In this document: in pieces, positions 45,210-52,548 of the stretch | How the letters are laid out: the number at the start of each line of letters is the position of its first letter | How positions within the stretch are numbered: the first letter of the stretch is position 1 | Assembly (NCBI GenBank): GCA_003242735.1 | Contig: QGVH01000009.1 | Location: 62,001-126,000 of the forward strand | Length of the DNA stretch: 64,000 bases | Direction: 5' to 3' | Source: a bacterium | GTDB lineage: Bacteria > Gemmatimonadota > Gemmatimonadetes > Longimicrobiales > RSA9 | Notes under the pieces: generated by a model | Told to the model about the DNA's origin: nothing | The model's input: only the letters and a program-made list of their open reading frames with translations | Database searches by the model: none | Program-made: the position numbers and the translations under genes

Positions 45210-45863
45210 TCAATTGCGGCCGCCGACCAGCACCATGGAGTCGCCGTGCACGTACGCGGCGGTCGCGCCGGCAGGGAGCGGCAGGGCGAACGCGTCAGCC
45301 GGCAGCCCCGCCTCGTCCGCGCGGCCGAGGCGGCGGAGGATGAGCGGGATCAGGCGATCCGGCAGCGGCACGCCGGCCACGCTGATGCCAGCCACCGAGA
45401 GGCCGACGCGACCGGGTCCCAGCGGTATGAGCTGGCCGGTGGCGGTGATGTCGGTGGTGTCCGGGATGAACGCCGCGAAGTCGCCGAGCTCGGGCAGATC
45501 CGGGAGCCGTCGCGTCATCAGCCGGGCCTCGATGCGGATGCGGCCGTCGCGGAGCCGCACCCGCGGCGAAGCGACGAAGCCGGGGAGCGCGCCGGACAGG
45601 CGGTAATCCACCAGACTCTGGAGCTCCGCCTCGGTCAGGGTGACACGCTCCGGCGCGCTGTTCGACCCGAGGGCCGCGAGCTTCGATTCCGCGGCCGCCG
45701 CCAGCTCGGCGGAGGTCCGCAGGGGCGCGCCCTCCCGAGCACCCCGGAGCTGACGCCACCCGTCCACGATGGCGCCGCGGAAATGCCAGACCGCGGCACC
45801 GGCGGCGAAGAGGACCGCCAGCACGAACAAACGGCGCAGACAGCCCCCGATCATCCGCCTCAT
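45210..45863 (-). CDS. Membrane-anchored protein of unknown function
   Basis: 217 residues. One N-terminal TM anchor (LFVLAVLFAAGAAVWHFRGA, residues 12-31), then a predicted extracytoplasmic domain that contains LTEAELQSLVDYRLSGALPG and repeated amphipathic beta strands (RVGLSVAGISVAGVPLPDRL). This arrangement resembles lipid-binding, LmeA-like or other BPI-like domains, but the similarity is too weak to name. It sits 18 bases upstream of the NtrC-type regulator gene, with thpR 37 bases upstream of it. Confidence 0.6.
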   Translation of the reverse strand: MRRMIGGCLRRLFVLAVLFAAGAAVWHFRGAIVDGWRQLRGAREGAPLRTSAELAAAAESKLAALGSNSAPERVTLTEAELQSLVDYRLSGALPGFVASPRVRLRDGRIRIEARLMTRRLPDLPELGDFAAFIPDTTDITATGQLIPLGPGRVGLSVAGISVAGVPLPDRLIPLILRRLGRADEAGLPADAFALPLPAGATAAYVHGDSMVLVGGRN

Positions 45864-45900
45864 CCCGGAGCTCCCGTCGTTGCGATCATGGTGAACGGAG

Positions 45901-46458
45901 TTACCCCAGCGGCGCGGCGCCGATCCGCACGTAGCGGGCGCCGCCGGGCCCGAGCTCGCTGTGCATCAGGTCCAGGCTCCGCACGGGGAGAACCCCGGTG
46001 TAATGGATCGTCGCAGCGAGCTCGACGAGGCGTGCGAGCTGCGCGGGGCGCGCCCCATCGCGCACGCGGCCGAGGGTGATGTGCGGCTCGAAAGCCCGGT
46101 CCTCCGGCGTGAAGCCCAGCGGCGCGAGCGCCTCCTCCAGCGCGGCGCGGAGCTCGAGGAGCGGCTCCGCCTTCTGGACGCCGATCCAGATGACCCGGGG
46201 CCGGCGGGTGGTCGGGAAGGCGCCGATCCCGCCGAGTCGGGCGTCGAAGGGGGCGATCCCCGAGGCCGCGCGGGCTCCGGCTTCCCGGACCGCGGCGACC
46301 TTCTGCCCCGGGACCGAGCCGAGGAACCGGAGGGTGAGGTGGAGGTTCTGGGGCGGGACCCAGCGCACCGGCAGGTCCGCGGCGCGCAGGTGCGCCGTGG
46401 CGCGGTGCAGCCGCTCCTGCTCCCCGGCCGGCAGATTGATCGCGAAGAACAGCCTCAC
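45901..46458 (-). CDS. thpR: RNA 2',3'-cyclic phosphodiesterase (ThpR, 2H family)
   Basis: 185 residues. The two H-x-T-x catalytic motifs are HLTL (in PPQNLHLTLRFLGSV) and HITL (in FEPHITLGRVRDG), with the usual spacing of about 80 residues. RLFFAINLPAG is the family N-terminus. The enzyme hydrolyses 2',3'-cyclic phosphate RNA ends; a ligase activity was reported for relatives in archaea and E. coli. GTG start at 46458 overlaps the preceding stop (GTGA). Confidence 0.92.
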   Translation of the reverse strand: MRLFFAINLPAGEQERLHRATAHLRAADLPVRWVPPQNLHLTLRFLGSVPGQKVAAVREAGARAASGIAPFDARLGGIGAFPTTRRPRVIWIGVQKAEPLLELRAALEEALAPLGFTPEDRAFEPHITLGRVRDGARPAQLARLVELAATIHYTGVLPVRSLDLMHSELGPGGARYVRIGAAPLG

Positions 46459-46757
46459 TCCAGCTCCAGCGCGACGTAACGGAACCCCAGCGCCCGGATC
46501 GCGGGAGCGAGCTCCACCAGGAGCGCGAACGACGCCGGCGGCGCCACGATCGCCGCGACCTCGCGCTGATGGCCCGCGACCCCGACCCGCGCCCCGGCCA
46601 CGCCCCGCTCGGCGAGCAGACGCTCGGCCTCGCGGACACGGGGGTCGTCCACGGGCGGGGCGCCGGCCCCCGGCCCCGCCCCCTCGGCTCCTCGTGCGTC
46701 GTTCACGTCGAGTCCGACACCCTCCCGCGGAGGCCGGCCATCGCCGGACCGGCCCAT
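46455..46757 (-). CDS. Free-standing LarE C-terminal-like domain protein
   Basis: 100 residues. After a Gly/Pro-rich 35-residue start, residues 38-100 line up with the C-terminal domain of the LarE encoded just upstream: VREAERLLAERGVAGARVGV against RQVEAAEDAVRELGFREFRV, and AIRALGFRYVALELE against AVRAAGFRRVLLDVQ. It has no PP-loop. It ends four bases into thpR (GTGA) and starts 73 bases after larE, so the three are one transcript. Function unknown; a duplicated accessory or regulatory domain is inferred. Confidence 0.6.
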   Translation of the reverse strand: MGRSGDGRPPREGVGLDVNDARGAEGAGPGAGAPPVDDPRVREAERLLAERGVAGARVGVAGHQREVAAIVAPPASFALLVELAPAIRALGFRYVALELE

Positions 46758-46830
46758 CGCGGAGCGTTTCTCCTTGCGACCGATCTCGGAAGCTAACGGG
46801 AGCGCGCAGGCGCGTACAAGCCGGCCAAGA

Positions 46831-47712
46831 TCAGCCGACGCGCAGCACGGGCAGGCCCTCGTTCAGCGCACCGCGCCGGTACCCCTGGACGTCCAGCAGC
46901 ACGCGGCGGAAGCCCGCGGCGCGCACGGCGGCCGCGAGCGCCGACGCACGGTCGAGCGCGCGCGGGAGCTCCGCGGGCGCGATCTCCAGACGGGCCGCAT
47001 CGCCGTGATGGCGGACGCGGAACTCTCTGAAGCCGAGCTCCCGGACCGCGTCTTCCGCCGCTTCGACCTGCCGGAGGCGTTCGGGCGTGACGGCCAGGCC
47101 GTAGGGGAGCCGACTGGCCAGGCACGGGGCGGAGGGCTGGTTCCAGGTGGGCAGCCCCATCTGCGCGGACAGCGCACGGATCTCGCGCTTCGTCAGCCCG
47201 ACCTCGAGGAGCGGCGAGCGTACGCCGTGCTCCCGCGCGGCGGCCATGCCGGGTCGCCAGTCGCCGGCGTCGTCCGCGTTGGAGCCATCCACCACCGCAG
47301 CGAGCCCCCGCTCCGCGGCCACGGCCTTCAGACGAGCCCACAGCTCCGTCTTGCAGTAGTAGCAGCGGTCGGAGGGGTTGGCCGCGTAGCGCGGGTCTGC
47401 CAGCTCGTGCGTCTCGATCTCGAGGTGCGGGATCCCGAACCTCCGCACGCACTCCAGCGCCATCTCGCGCTGCACGCGCGGGTAGGACTCGCTCCGGCCG
47501 GTCACCGCGAGCACGCGCTCGGGGCCGAGGACCTCGACGGCCACGCACGCGAGGAAGACCGAGTCCACGCCCCCGGAGTAACCGATGCAAACCGATCCCA
47601 GCTCGCGCAGCAGCTCGGCCAGCCGCTCCCGCTTGGCTCGGAGCGTCGCGGCATCGGCCAGCGTCGGATCTTCAGCCGTCGAATCCACCGCCACGGCGAC
47701 GTCTCCCTCCAT
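46831..47712 (-). CDS. larE: ATP-dependent sulfur transferase LarE (nickel-pincer cofactor synthesis)
   Basis: 293 residues. LarE adds sulfur to pyridinium-3,5-dicarboxylate mononucleotide for the nickel-pincer cofactor. The PP-loop is IGYSGGVDSVFL (residues 46-51), and DGSNADDAGDWRPGM and the C-terminal GYRRGALNEG are typical. Cys117, Cys120 (SDRCYYCKTEL) and Cys197 (SAPCLASRLP) are present, the three-Cys pattern linked to a [4Fe-4S] cluster form rather than the single sacrificial Cys of Lactobacillus. A GGAGGGA just inside the ATG at 47712 leaves a GTG at 47694 as an alternative start. LarB and LarC are not in the window. Confidence 0.88.
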   Translation of the reverse strand: MEGDVAVAVDSTAEDPTLADAATLRAKRERLAELLRELGSVCIGYSGGVDSVFLACVAVEVLGPERVLAVTGRSESYPRVQREMALECVRRFGIPHLEIETHELADPRYAANPSDRCYYCKTELWARLKAVAAERGLAAVVDGSNADDAGDWRPGMAAAREHGVRSPLLEVGLTKREIRALSAQMGLPTWNQPSAPCLASRLPYGLAVTPERLRQVEAAEDAVRELGFREFRVRHHGDAARLEIAPAELPRALDRASALAAAVRAAGFRRVLLDVQGYRRGALNEGLPVLRVG

Positions 47713-47763
47713 GACTACGGCTCAAGCTAGGCCCGCCCGCGAGACGGGACAAGCCGCGCCGGC

Positions 47764-48312
47764 TCAGTCGAACAGCTCTCTCTGCTCATCACCCGCCGCC
47801 GGATAGACCAGCGTGCCGTCCTCACGCACACGCACGTGCTCATTGAGGACGTGCGCCTCCGTGCGGCCCGGGCCGAGGATGTGCGTGACGGGCACGCCGT
47901 GCGCCACGAGGGCGTCCGCGATCAGTTGCCGGTGGCAGCGCCACGGCACCGCCTCGGCGCACAGGATCGCCACGGTCTCCCGTGCCGCGAGATCCTCGAG
48001 GGCGGCCAGGGCGGCAGCGAACTCCGGCGTCTGCATGTGGTCCGCGTATCCGCGAAAGCCGCTGTCGCGCCACGCCGTATTCGGCGAGTCCGGCCGCGGC
48101 GCGCGGCGTCCGCCGAGGTCGGGCGCGTGGACGTAGCGGATCCCGCGCTCGCGGAGGGAGCGCTCCAGCGCATCGCGGCCGAACTGCGGGTGCCTGCGCG
48201 AGGCCGGGAACCGGCGCACGTCCACCAGCACGGTGACGCCGTGTTCCGCGAGGAGTCCAACGAGCTCTTCAACGGAACGCGTCGAATGGCCAACGGTGTA
48301 CACGGGCGGCAT
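47764..48312 (-). CDS. DUF488 family protein
   Basis: 182 residues. PPVYTVGHSTRSVEELVGLL and LVDVRRFPASRRHPQF are the DUF488 signature, with AILCAEAVPWRCHRQLIAD carrying the conserved Cys and His residues near the end. DUF488 proteins are compact and of unknown biochemical function, sometimes next to DNA-repair or nucleotide genes. A Cys in LCAEAVPWRCH could bind metal (inference). It lies 51 bases upstream of larE on the same strand. Confidence 0.85.
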   Translation of the reverse strand: MPPVYTVGHSTRSVEELVGLLAEHGVTVLVDVRRFPASRRHPQFGRDALERSLRERGIRYVHAPDLGGRRAPRPDSPNTAWRDSGFRGYADHMQTPEFAAALAALEDLAARETVAILCAEAVPWRCHRQLIADALVAHGVPVTHILGPGRTEAHVLNEHVRVREDGTLVYPAAGDEQRELFD

Positions 48313-48381
48313 CTCTCTGCGCGGAGCGGGTCCTGCCCACGAGCACCGGCACGACCGGTGCCGCGGCGCGCGCCGCGCCGC

Positions 48382-48867
48382 TCAGGGCTCCGGGACGCGG
48401 CAGCCTTCGGTCTGTCGGCTGTCCGCCAGACCCACGATCTTCCACCCCTCCCCGGTGCGGGCCAGCAGGAGCGCATCGTGACCGCAATGGCTGAAGCGCG
48501 CGCCGAGGTGGAACGTGTAGTACGTCCACACGGCGGCCAGGTTGCCGGAGATGCGGACCTCCGGGTCGTAGAACCGCTCGATCCACTCGTCGCCCTGGGC
48601 GGAGGCGACGGCACGGACGAACTGCTCCACGGGCACCGAGCGCGCAAACGGTTCCCCATCGCGCACGCCGGTGGTGATCAGGTGGGCCGACGTGTCGAAC
48701 ACCGCGCGCAGCGCCGCCGTGTCCCGGGTTCGCATTGCCTCGAACAGTCGTTCGACGACGCGGATCACCTCCCGTTCGTCGTCCGGTGCCGACTGCGCGC
48801 CTACGGCGGGCGGGAGGCCGGCGAGCAGGGCGATGCAGGCGACCAGCGTCCGCGCGATCATGCGCAT
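48382..48867 (-). CDS. Exported NTF2-like/SnoaL-like protein
   Basis: 161 residues with a signal peptide (RTLVACIALLAGLPPAVGAQ) cleaved near residue 23. The mature region, EREVIRVVERLFEAMRTRDT then LRAVFDTSAHLITTGVRDG and IVGLADSR, has the cone-shaped NTF2/SnoaL pattern. Two Cys near the C-terminus (SHCGHDALL and EGCRVPEP) could form a disulfide after export. ATG codons at 48867 and 48861 are both possible; the second has better spacing from GGGAAGG. Function unknown. Confidence 0.6.
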   Translation of the reverse strand: MRMIARTLVACIALLAGLPPAVGAQSAPDDEREVIRVVERLFEAMRTRDTAALRAVFDTSAHLITTGVRDGEPFARSVPVEQFVRAVASAQGDEWIERFYDPEVRISGNLAAVWTYYTFHLGARFSHCGHDALLLARTGEGWKIVGLADSRQTEGCRVPEP

Positions 48868-49011
48868 CCTTCCCTTCCCCGGTGAGACCGTGCACCGCAC
48901 GCCCGTCCGGGCGCGGGCCGCCCCGCCCCCGGGGAGCGTGGGAGGGGCGAGGTGTGGAGCGGGGGCACGACCGCCCCGCAGCGTCGCCGAGGCGGATCGG
49001 GGCGCGTCGCC

Positions 49012-50070
49012 TCAATCGCCCGACCCCGCGTTGCCGAAGGCCTCGGGCGCTTCGCCCGTGTCGGACGCCGCCTCCACGTCCGCCGCTGCGGGCGGCCGTG
49101 CAGCCCGATCGGCTTCCGCGGAGGCCTGCCCCGGCTGCCCCGCCGCCTCCGCCCGCTCCGGCCGAAGGAGCGACGCCACCACCGACAGCACCAGCATGGT
49201 GGCGACCACGCCCAGGGAGAGCCCCACGGGCACGTGGTAAATGTCACTCACCAGCATCTTCCCGCCGATGAACACCAGGACCACACCGAGGCCGAACTTC
49301 AGGTAATGGAACCGGTGGATGATCCCGGCCAGCACGAAGTAGAGCGACCGCAACCCCAGGATGGCGAAGATGTTGGACGTGTAGATGATGAACGGGTCCT
49401 GCGTGATGGCGAAGATCGCGGGGATCGAATCCACCGCGAACACCAGGTCCGTGGTCTCGACCAGGGCGAGGACCACGAACAGCGGCGTCGCCGCGACCCT
49501 CGTCCTCGTCCCGAGCGACTCGCGCACGAAGAAGCGCTGGCCCCGGTACCTCTCCGTGACCGGAAGGAACCGACGGATCACGCGCAGCACCGGGTTGAGC
49601 TCGGGCTGGATCTCCTGCTCGTCGTGGGCGGCCATCCGGATGCCGGTGATCATCAGGAACGCGCCGAACACGTAGATGACCCAGTGGAACTGGCGGATCA
49701 GGACGACGCCCGCCCCGATCATGGTGCCCCGCATGATGAGCGCGCCGAGTACTCCCCAGAAGAGCACGCGGTGCTGGTATTCCGGCGGCACGCGGAAGTA
49801 GGAGAAGATGAGGACGAAGACGAAGATGTTGTCGACCGAGAGGGCCTTCTCGATCAGGTAGCCGGTGAGGAACTCGAGCCCGGATCGGGCGCCGAAGTAG
49901 CGGTAGACGCCGTAGTTGAAGACGAGCGCGAGCGCGATCCAGACGGCGCTCCAGATCGCAGCCTCTCGCAGACGAACCTCGTGGGCCTTCCGGTGGAAGA
50001 CCAGGAGGTCCAGGGCGAGAAGCGTCAGGATCAGGGCGTGGAAGCCGACCCAGAGCCCGACGTGGCTCAT
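49012..50070 (-). CDS. TerC-family membrane protein (predicted metal/Mn exporter, Alx/TerC type)
   Basis: 352 residues, about nine TM segments. The family core is EKALSVDNIFVFVLIFSYF in TM3, ALVETTDLVFAVDSIPAIFA in TM6 and FAILGLRSLYFVLAGIIHRF, with acidic residues inside helices that probably carry metal. The C-terminal 50 residues are Ala/Glu-rich and cytoplasmic. TerC/Alx proteins export manganese or load it onto secreted proteins. A yybP-ykoY manganese riboswitch precedes the gene by about 130 bases, which strongly supports a manganese role. Confidence 0.9.
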   Translation of the reverse strand: MSHVGLWVGFHALILTLLALDLLVFHRKAHEVRLREAAIWSAVWIALALVFNYGVYRYFGARSGLEFLTGYLIEKALSVDNIFVFVLIFSYFRVPPEYQHRVLFWGVLGALIMRGTMIGAGVVLIRQFHWVIYVFGAFLMITGIRMAAHDEQEIQPELNPVLRVIRRFLPVTERYRGQRFFVRESLGTRTRVAATPLFVVLALVETTDLVFAVDSIPAIFAITQDPFIIYTSNIFAILGLRSLYFVLAGIIHRFHYLKFGLGVVLVFIGGKMLVSDIYHVPVGLSLGVVATMLVLSVVASLLRPERAEAAGQPGQASAEADRAARPPAAADVEAASDTGEAPEAFGNAGSGD

Positions 50071-50152
50071 GCAACGGCTCCGGTCATGGGCGCTCGGCGA
50101 TGATCAGGCCATCGCGACGACCCATCATCGTCCCTTCGTGCGACACGTGATG

Positions 50153-50217
50153 CAAAACGGCGAGACCTTCGCATACGGGCGGGATACCGCCTCTCGTCCG
50201 TAGGCGAAGGTCTCGCC
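50153..50217 (-). terminator. Riboswitch expression-platform terminator in the terC leader
   Basis: On the minus strand a 14-bp perfect stem (GGCGAGACCTTCGC at 50217-50204 with its complement at 50172-50159) is extended, after one mismatch, by further pairs around TACGG/CCGTA. TTTT (50157-50154) follows after one base. The 5' arm contains GAGACCTT, which can also close the aptamer, so hairpin and aptamer are mutually exclusive. This is the second of only two hairpins in the window followed by a clear T-run. Confidence 0.8.
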
Positions 50218-50318
50218 TGTTCCTGCGCGGGAACCGACCGGACCGTGCGCGCGGGGCGCAGTGCTGACGATCCGGCCGCACGGCCTGTCTCAGCCGCGTG
50301 GCTACTCCCCTTCCAGCG
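50201..50318 (-). promoter_or_regulatory. yybP-ykoY (manganese) riboswitch upstream of terC
   Basis: The minus-strand RNA contains GGGGAGTAGC (50310-50301), the most conserved stretch of this class, then GATCGTCAGCAC further along and AGGCGAGACCTTCGCC (50218-50203) at the 3' end, in the usual order and distance. These segments build the two coaxial legs that clasp Mn2+. The downstream gene is terC, a known target of the class. With the overlapping terminator, Mn binding should favour aptamer closure and transcription read-through, turning terC on at high Mn (inference from the class). Covariance-model scoring was not possible. Confidence 0.85.
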
Positions 50319-50322
50319 CGGA

Positions 50323-50352
50323 AATCTAACCACCGAGGGGTCGTGCCGGCAA
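50323..50352 (-). promoter_or_regulatory. Candidate promoter of the riboswitch-terC transcript
   Basis: On the minus strand: TTGCCG (50352-50347, 4 of 6), an 18-base spacer and TAGATT (50328-50323, 4 of 6). The predicted start near 50316 coincides with the 5' edge of the aptamer. Position is the main support; both boxes are moderate. Confidence 0.5.
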
Positions 50353-50471
50353 TCCCTGCGTTCGCGGCTGCGGCGCACGGGCGTCCCCCGCTCCTCCCGG
50401 GCGCCGCAGCCGACCGCCGACGCTCCTGCTCCCGCCGTTTCTCGATCGCCGGCCCGCCCCCCAGGCCGACG

Positions 50472-52016
50472 TCAGTACATCGGGGCCGCCGCACGGTCCG
50501 GCGTCCGGTACTGGGCGGCTTCGGCGATGTGGGCGGCTGCAACGCGATCCACGCCCTCGAGGTCGGCGATGGTGCGTGCCAGCTTGAGCACCCGGTGGTA
50601 CGCTCGAGCCGAGAGCCCCAGGCGCTGGATCGCGGCACGCAACAGGGCCTCGCCCGCCGTGTCGGGCCGACAGAACTCGCGGATCTCGCGCACGCCCATG
50701 GACGAATTCGCGTAGATGCCCGGCCGGTCGCTGAAGCGGGCGAGCTGCCGCTCGCGCGCCGCCATCACGCGTTCGCGGATCCGCGCGCTCGGTTCCGCTT
50801 CTCGGCGGTCCATCACCTCCTGGGGACGCAGCGGCGGCACCGTCACGTGCAGGTCGATGCGGTCGAGGAGCGGCCCCGAGACCCGGGCCATGTAACGGTG
50901 CACCTGGCCTGGGTGGCAGACGCAGCGCCCCTCGCCGGTGCCGTAGAAGCCACACGGGCACGGGTTCATTGCGGCCACCAGCATGAACCGCGCAGGGTAG
51001 GTCACGACGGAGCGCGCCCGGCCGATGCTCACCTGGCCTTCCTCCATCGGCTGCCTCAGCGCCTCGAGCACGTGACGGCGGAACTCGGGTAGCTCGTCGA
51101 GGAACAGCACTCCGTGGTGGGCGAGCGAGACCTCGCCGGGCCGAGGGTTCGAGCCGCCGCCGATCAGCCCCACGTCCGAGATGGTGTGGTGCGGCGCGCG
51201 GAACGGACGGGCGACGACGAGCGCCTGACCGGGCCGTAGCCGCCCCGCGACGGAGTGGATGCGCGTCGTCTCCAGCGCCTCCGGCAGGCTCATCGGCGGC
51301 AGGATCCCGGGTACTCGGCGCGCGAGCATGGACTTCCCCGAGCCGGGCGGGCCGATGAGCAGGACGTTGTGATGCCCCGCGGCGGCGATCTCCAGCGCGC
51401 GCCGCGCCTGGGCCTGGCCGCGCACGTCCGCGAAGTCCACCTCGAACGGCCCGGGCCGCTCCTGGAAGAGCGTGGTGGGATCCACGCGCTCGCGCTCGAG
51501 CGTCGCCTCGCCCCGCAGGTACGCGACGACCTCTGCGAGCGTCCCGCCCGCGAGCACCTCGGTGCATCGCGCGACGGCGGCCTCCCGCGCGTTCGCGGGC
51601 GGGACGATCAACGTCCGGATGCCTTCCTTGCCGCAGCGCAACGCGATGGGGAGCACACCGCGCACGGGCCGGATCTCGCCGTCCAACCCGAGCTCCCCGA
51701 CGAAACAGCACCCCTCGAGCCGCCGGGCCGGGACGGCGCCCGTCGCGGCGAGGAGCCCGACGGCGATCGGGAGGTCGAACGCGCTGCCGTCCTTGCGCAC
51801 GTCGGCCGGCGCGAGGTTGATGGTGATGCGCCGCGGCGGGACCGCGAAGCCGCTGTTCTGGAGCGCGGCGGTGACGCGCTCGCGTCCCTCCCGCACCGCG
51901 CCCTCGGCGAGCCCGACCACGTTCATGGTCGGCAGCCCGTTGGCGATGTCCACCTCGACCCGGACGAGGTAGGCGTCGACGCCGGTCACGGCGCCACTGG
52001 AGACCTGGGCGAGCAT
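50472..52016 (-). CDS. YifB-type Mg-chelatase-like AAA ATPase (ComM-like)
   Basis: 514 residues. N-terminal ChlI-like domain (GLPTMNVVGLAEGAVREGRE, PADVRKDGSAFDLPIAVGLL), central AAA+ ATPase with Walker A LLIGPPGSGKSMLARR and Walker B GVLFLDELPEF, and a C-terminal Mg-chelatase-like helical domain. AMNPCPCGFYGTG holds a Cys cluster with later CVCHPG. In naturally competent bacteria ComM is a hexameric branch-migration helicase; whether this organism is competent is not known. The ATG at 52016 starts at LAQVSSGAVTGVDAYLV, the usual N-terminus. Confidence 0.9.
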   Translation of the reverse strand: MLAQVSSGAVTGVDAYLVRVEVDIANGLPTMNVVGLAEGAVREGRERVTAALQNSGFAVPPRRITINLAPADVRKDGSAFDLPIAVGLLAATGAVPARRLEGCCFVGELGLDGEIRPVRGVLPIALRCGKEGIRTLIVPPANAREAAVARCTEVLAGGTLAEVVAYLRGEATLERERVDPTTLFQERPGPFEVDFADVRGQAQARRALEIAAAGHHNVLLIGPPGSGKSMLARRVPGILPPMSLPEALETTRIHSVAGRLRPGQALVVARPFRAPHHTISDVGLIGGGSNPRPGEVSLAHHGVLFLDELPEFRRHVLEALRQPMEEGQVSIGRARSVVTYPARFMLVAAMNPCPCGFYGTGEGRCVCHPGQVHRYMARVSGPLLDRIDLHVTVPPLRPQEVMDRREAEPSARIRERVMAARERQLARFSDRPGIYANSSMGVREIREFCRPDTAGEALLRAAIQRLGLSARAYHRVLKLARTIADLEGVDRVAAAHIAEAAQYRTPDRAAAPMY

Positions 52017-52548
52017 CGGGGTTCGCGTGGCGTGCGCCCGACGCGCGAGCGCGGACGTGCACCGCCGCCGGACGCGTGACAATGATGCCCGCGAGACGGG
52101 GCAACGCCATGGTGGGGAGGGACGGGTCACGGACGCCAACGGTCGCCGCGGCGCGTCATCGCCGCTCTCCCCGGCGCCACAACGTCAGATTCCAGGCCTC
52201 CACCACCGAGCTGTCCGGGGTCACGCGGGGGAGAGCCACGCAGCCGGGGCCACGAGGAACCGGGAGCAGGGATCGAGCCGAAGCGATGCGATGACTCCGC
52301 GCCGATCCGGGTCGACCACCTCGACCACAGTGCCGCGCCAACGATGCACGTCCGAGAATCGACAGCGGTTCCCCGCTGTGTGCGGCGGCCCTTTCACGAG
52401 CACCTCCCTCCACCGCCTGTCCGGGATGCCGCTCAGCGTCCAGCGCCGGCGGGCGTCCGTCGGTGTGCCGAAGGGTCGTGGCCTCGATGCGTGGAGCGCT
52501 GCGGGACAGCGGCCGGGACGCACAGCGTCCCGACCATCGCTTCCCGCG
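52017..52548. other. Intergenic stretch between yifB and the sugar dehydrogenase gene
   Basis: About 530 bases. A minus-strand frame at 52221-52523 could encode about 100 residues with a mildly protein-like end (GTVVEVVDPDRRGVIASL), and one at 52156-52413 gives an 85-residue product; neither has a good start, ribosome site or recognised motif, and the first runs into the hairpin at 52501-52547. I do not call either as a gene. No tRNA or repeat was seen. Confidence 0.4.
52501..52547 (-). terminator. Nested hairpin after the sugar dehydrogenase gene
   Basis: A 7-bp stem CGGGACG/CGTCCCG with a 5-base loop (52514-52532) is nested inside a 6-bp outer pairing GCGGGA/TCCCGC (52501-52506 with 52542-52547). 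It begins 2 bases past the stop codon of the minus-strand gene. No U-tract is present, as with most hairpins in this window. Confidence 0.4.

Noticed and set aside
43776..46079. Open frame of 767 codons opposite the NtrC-type regulator and its neighbour
   Set aside because: Antisense to a complete NtrC-family gene; no ribosome site or motif.
52156..52523. Short minus-strand frames of 85 and 100 codons between yifB and the sugar dehydrogenase gene
   Set aside because: Neither has a convincing start or family; the longer runs into a terminator-like hairpin. Left as uncertain.
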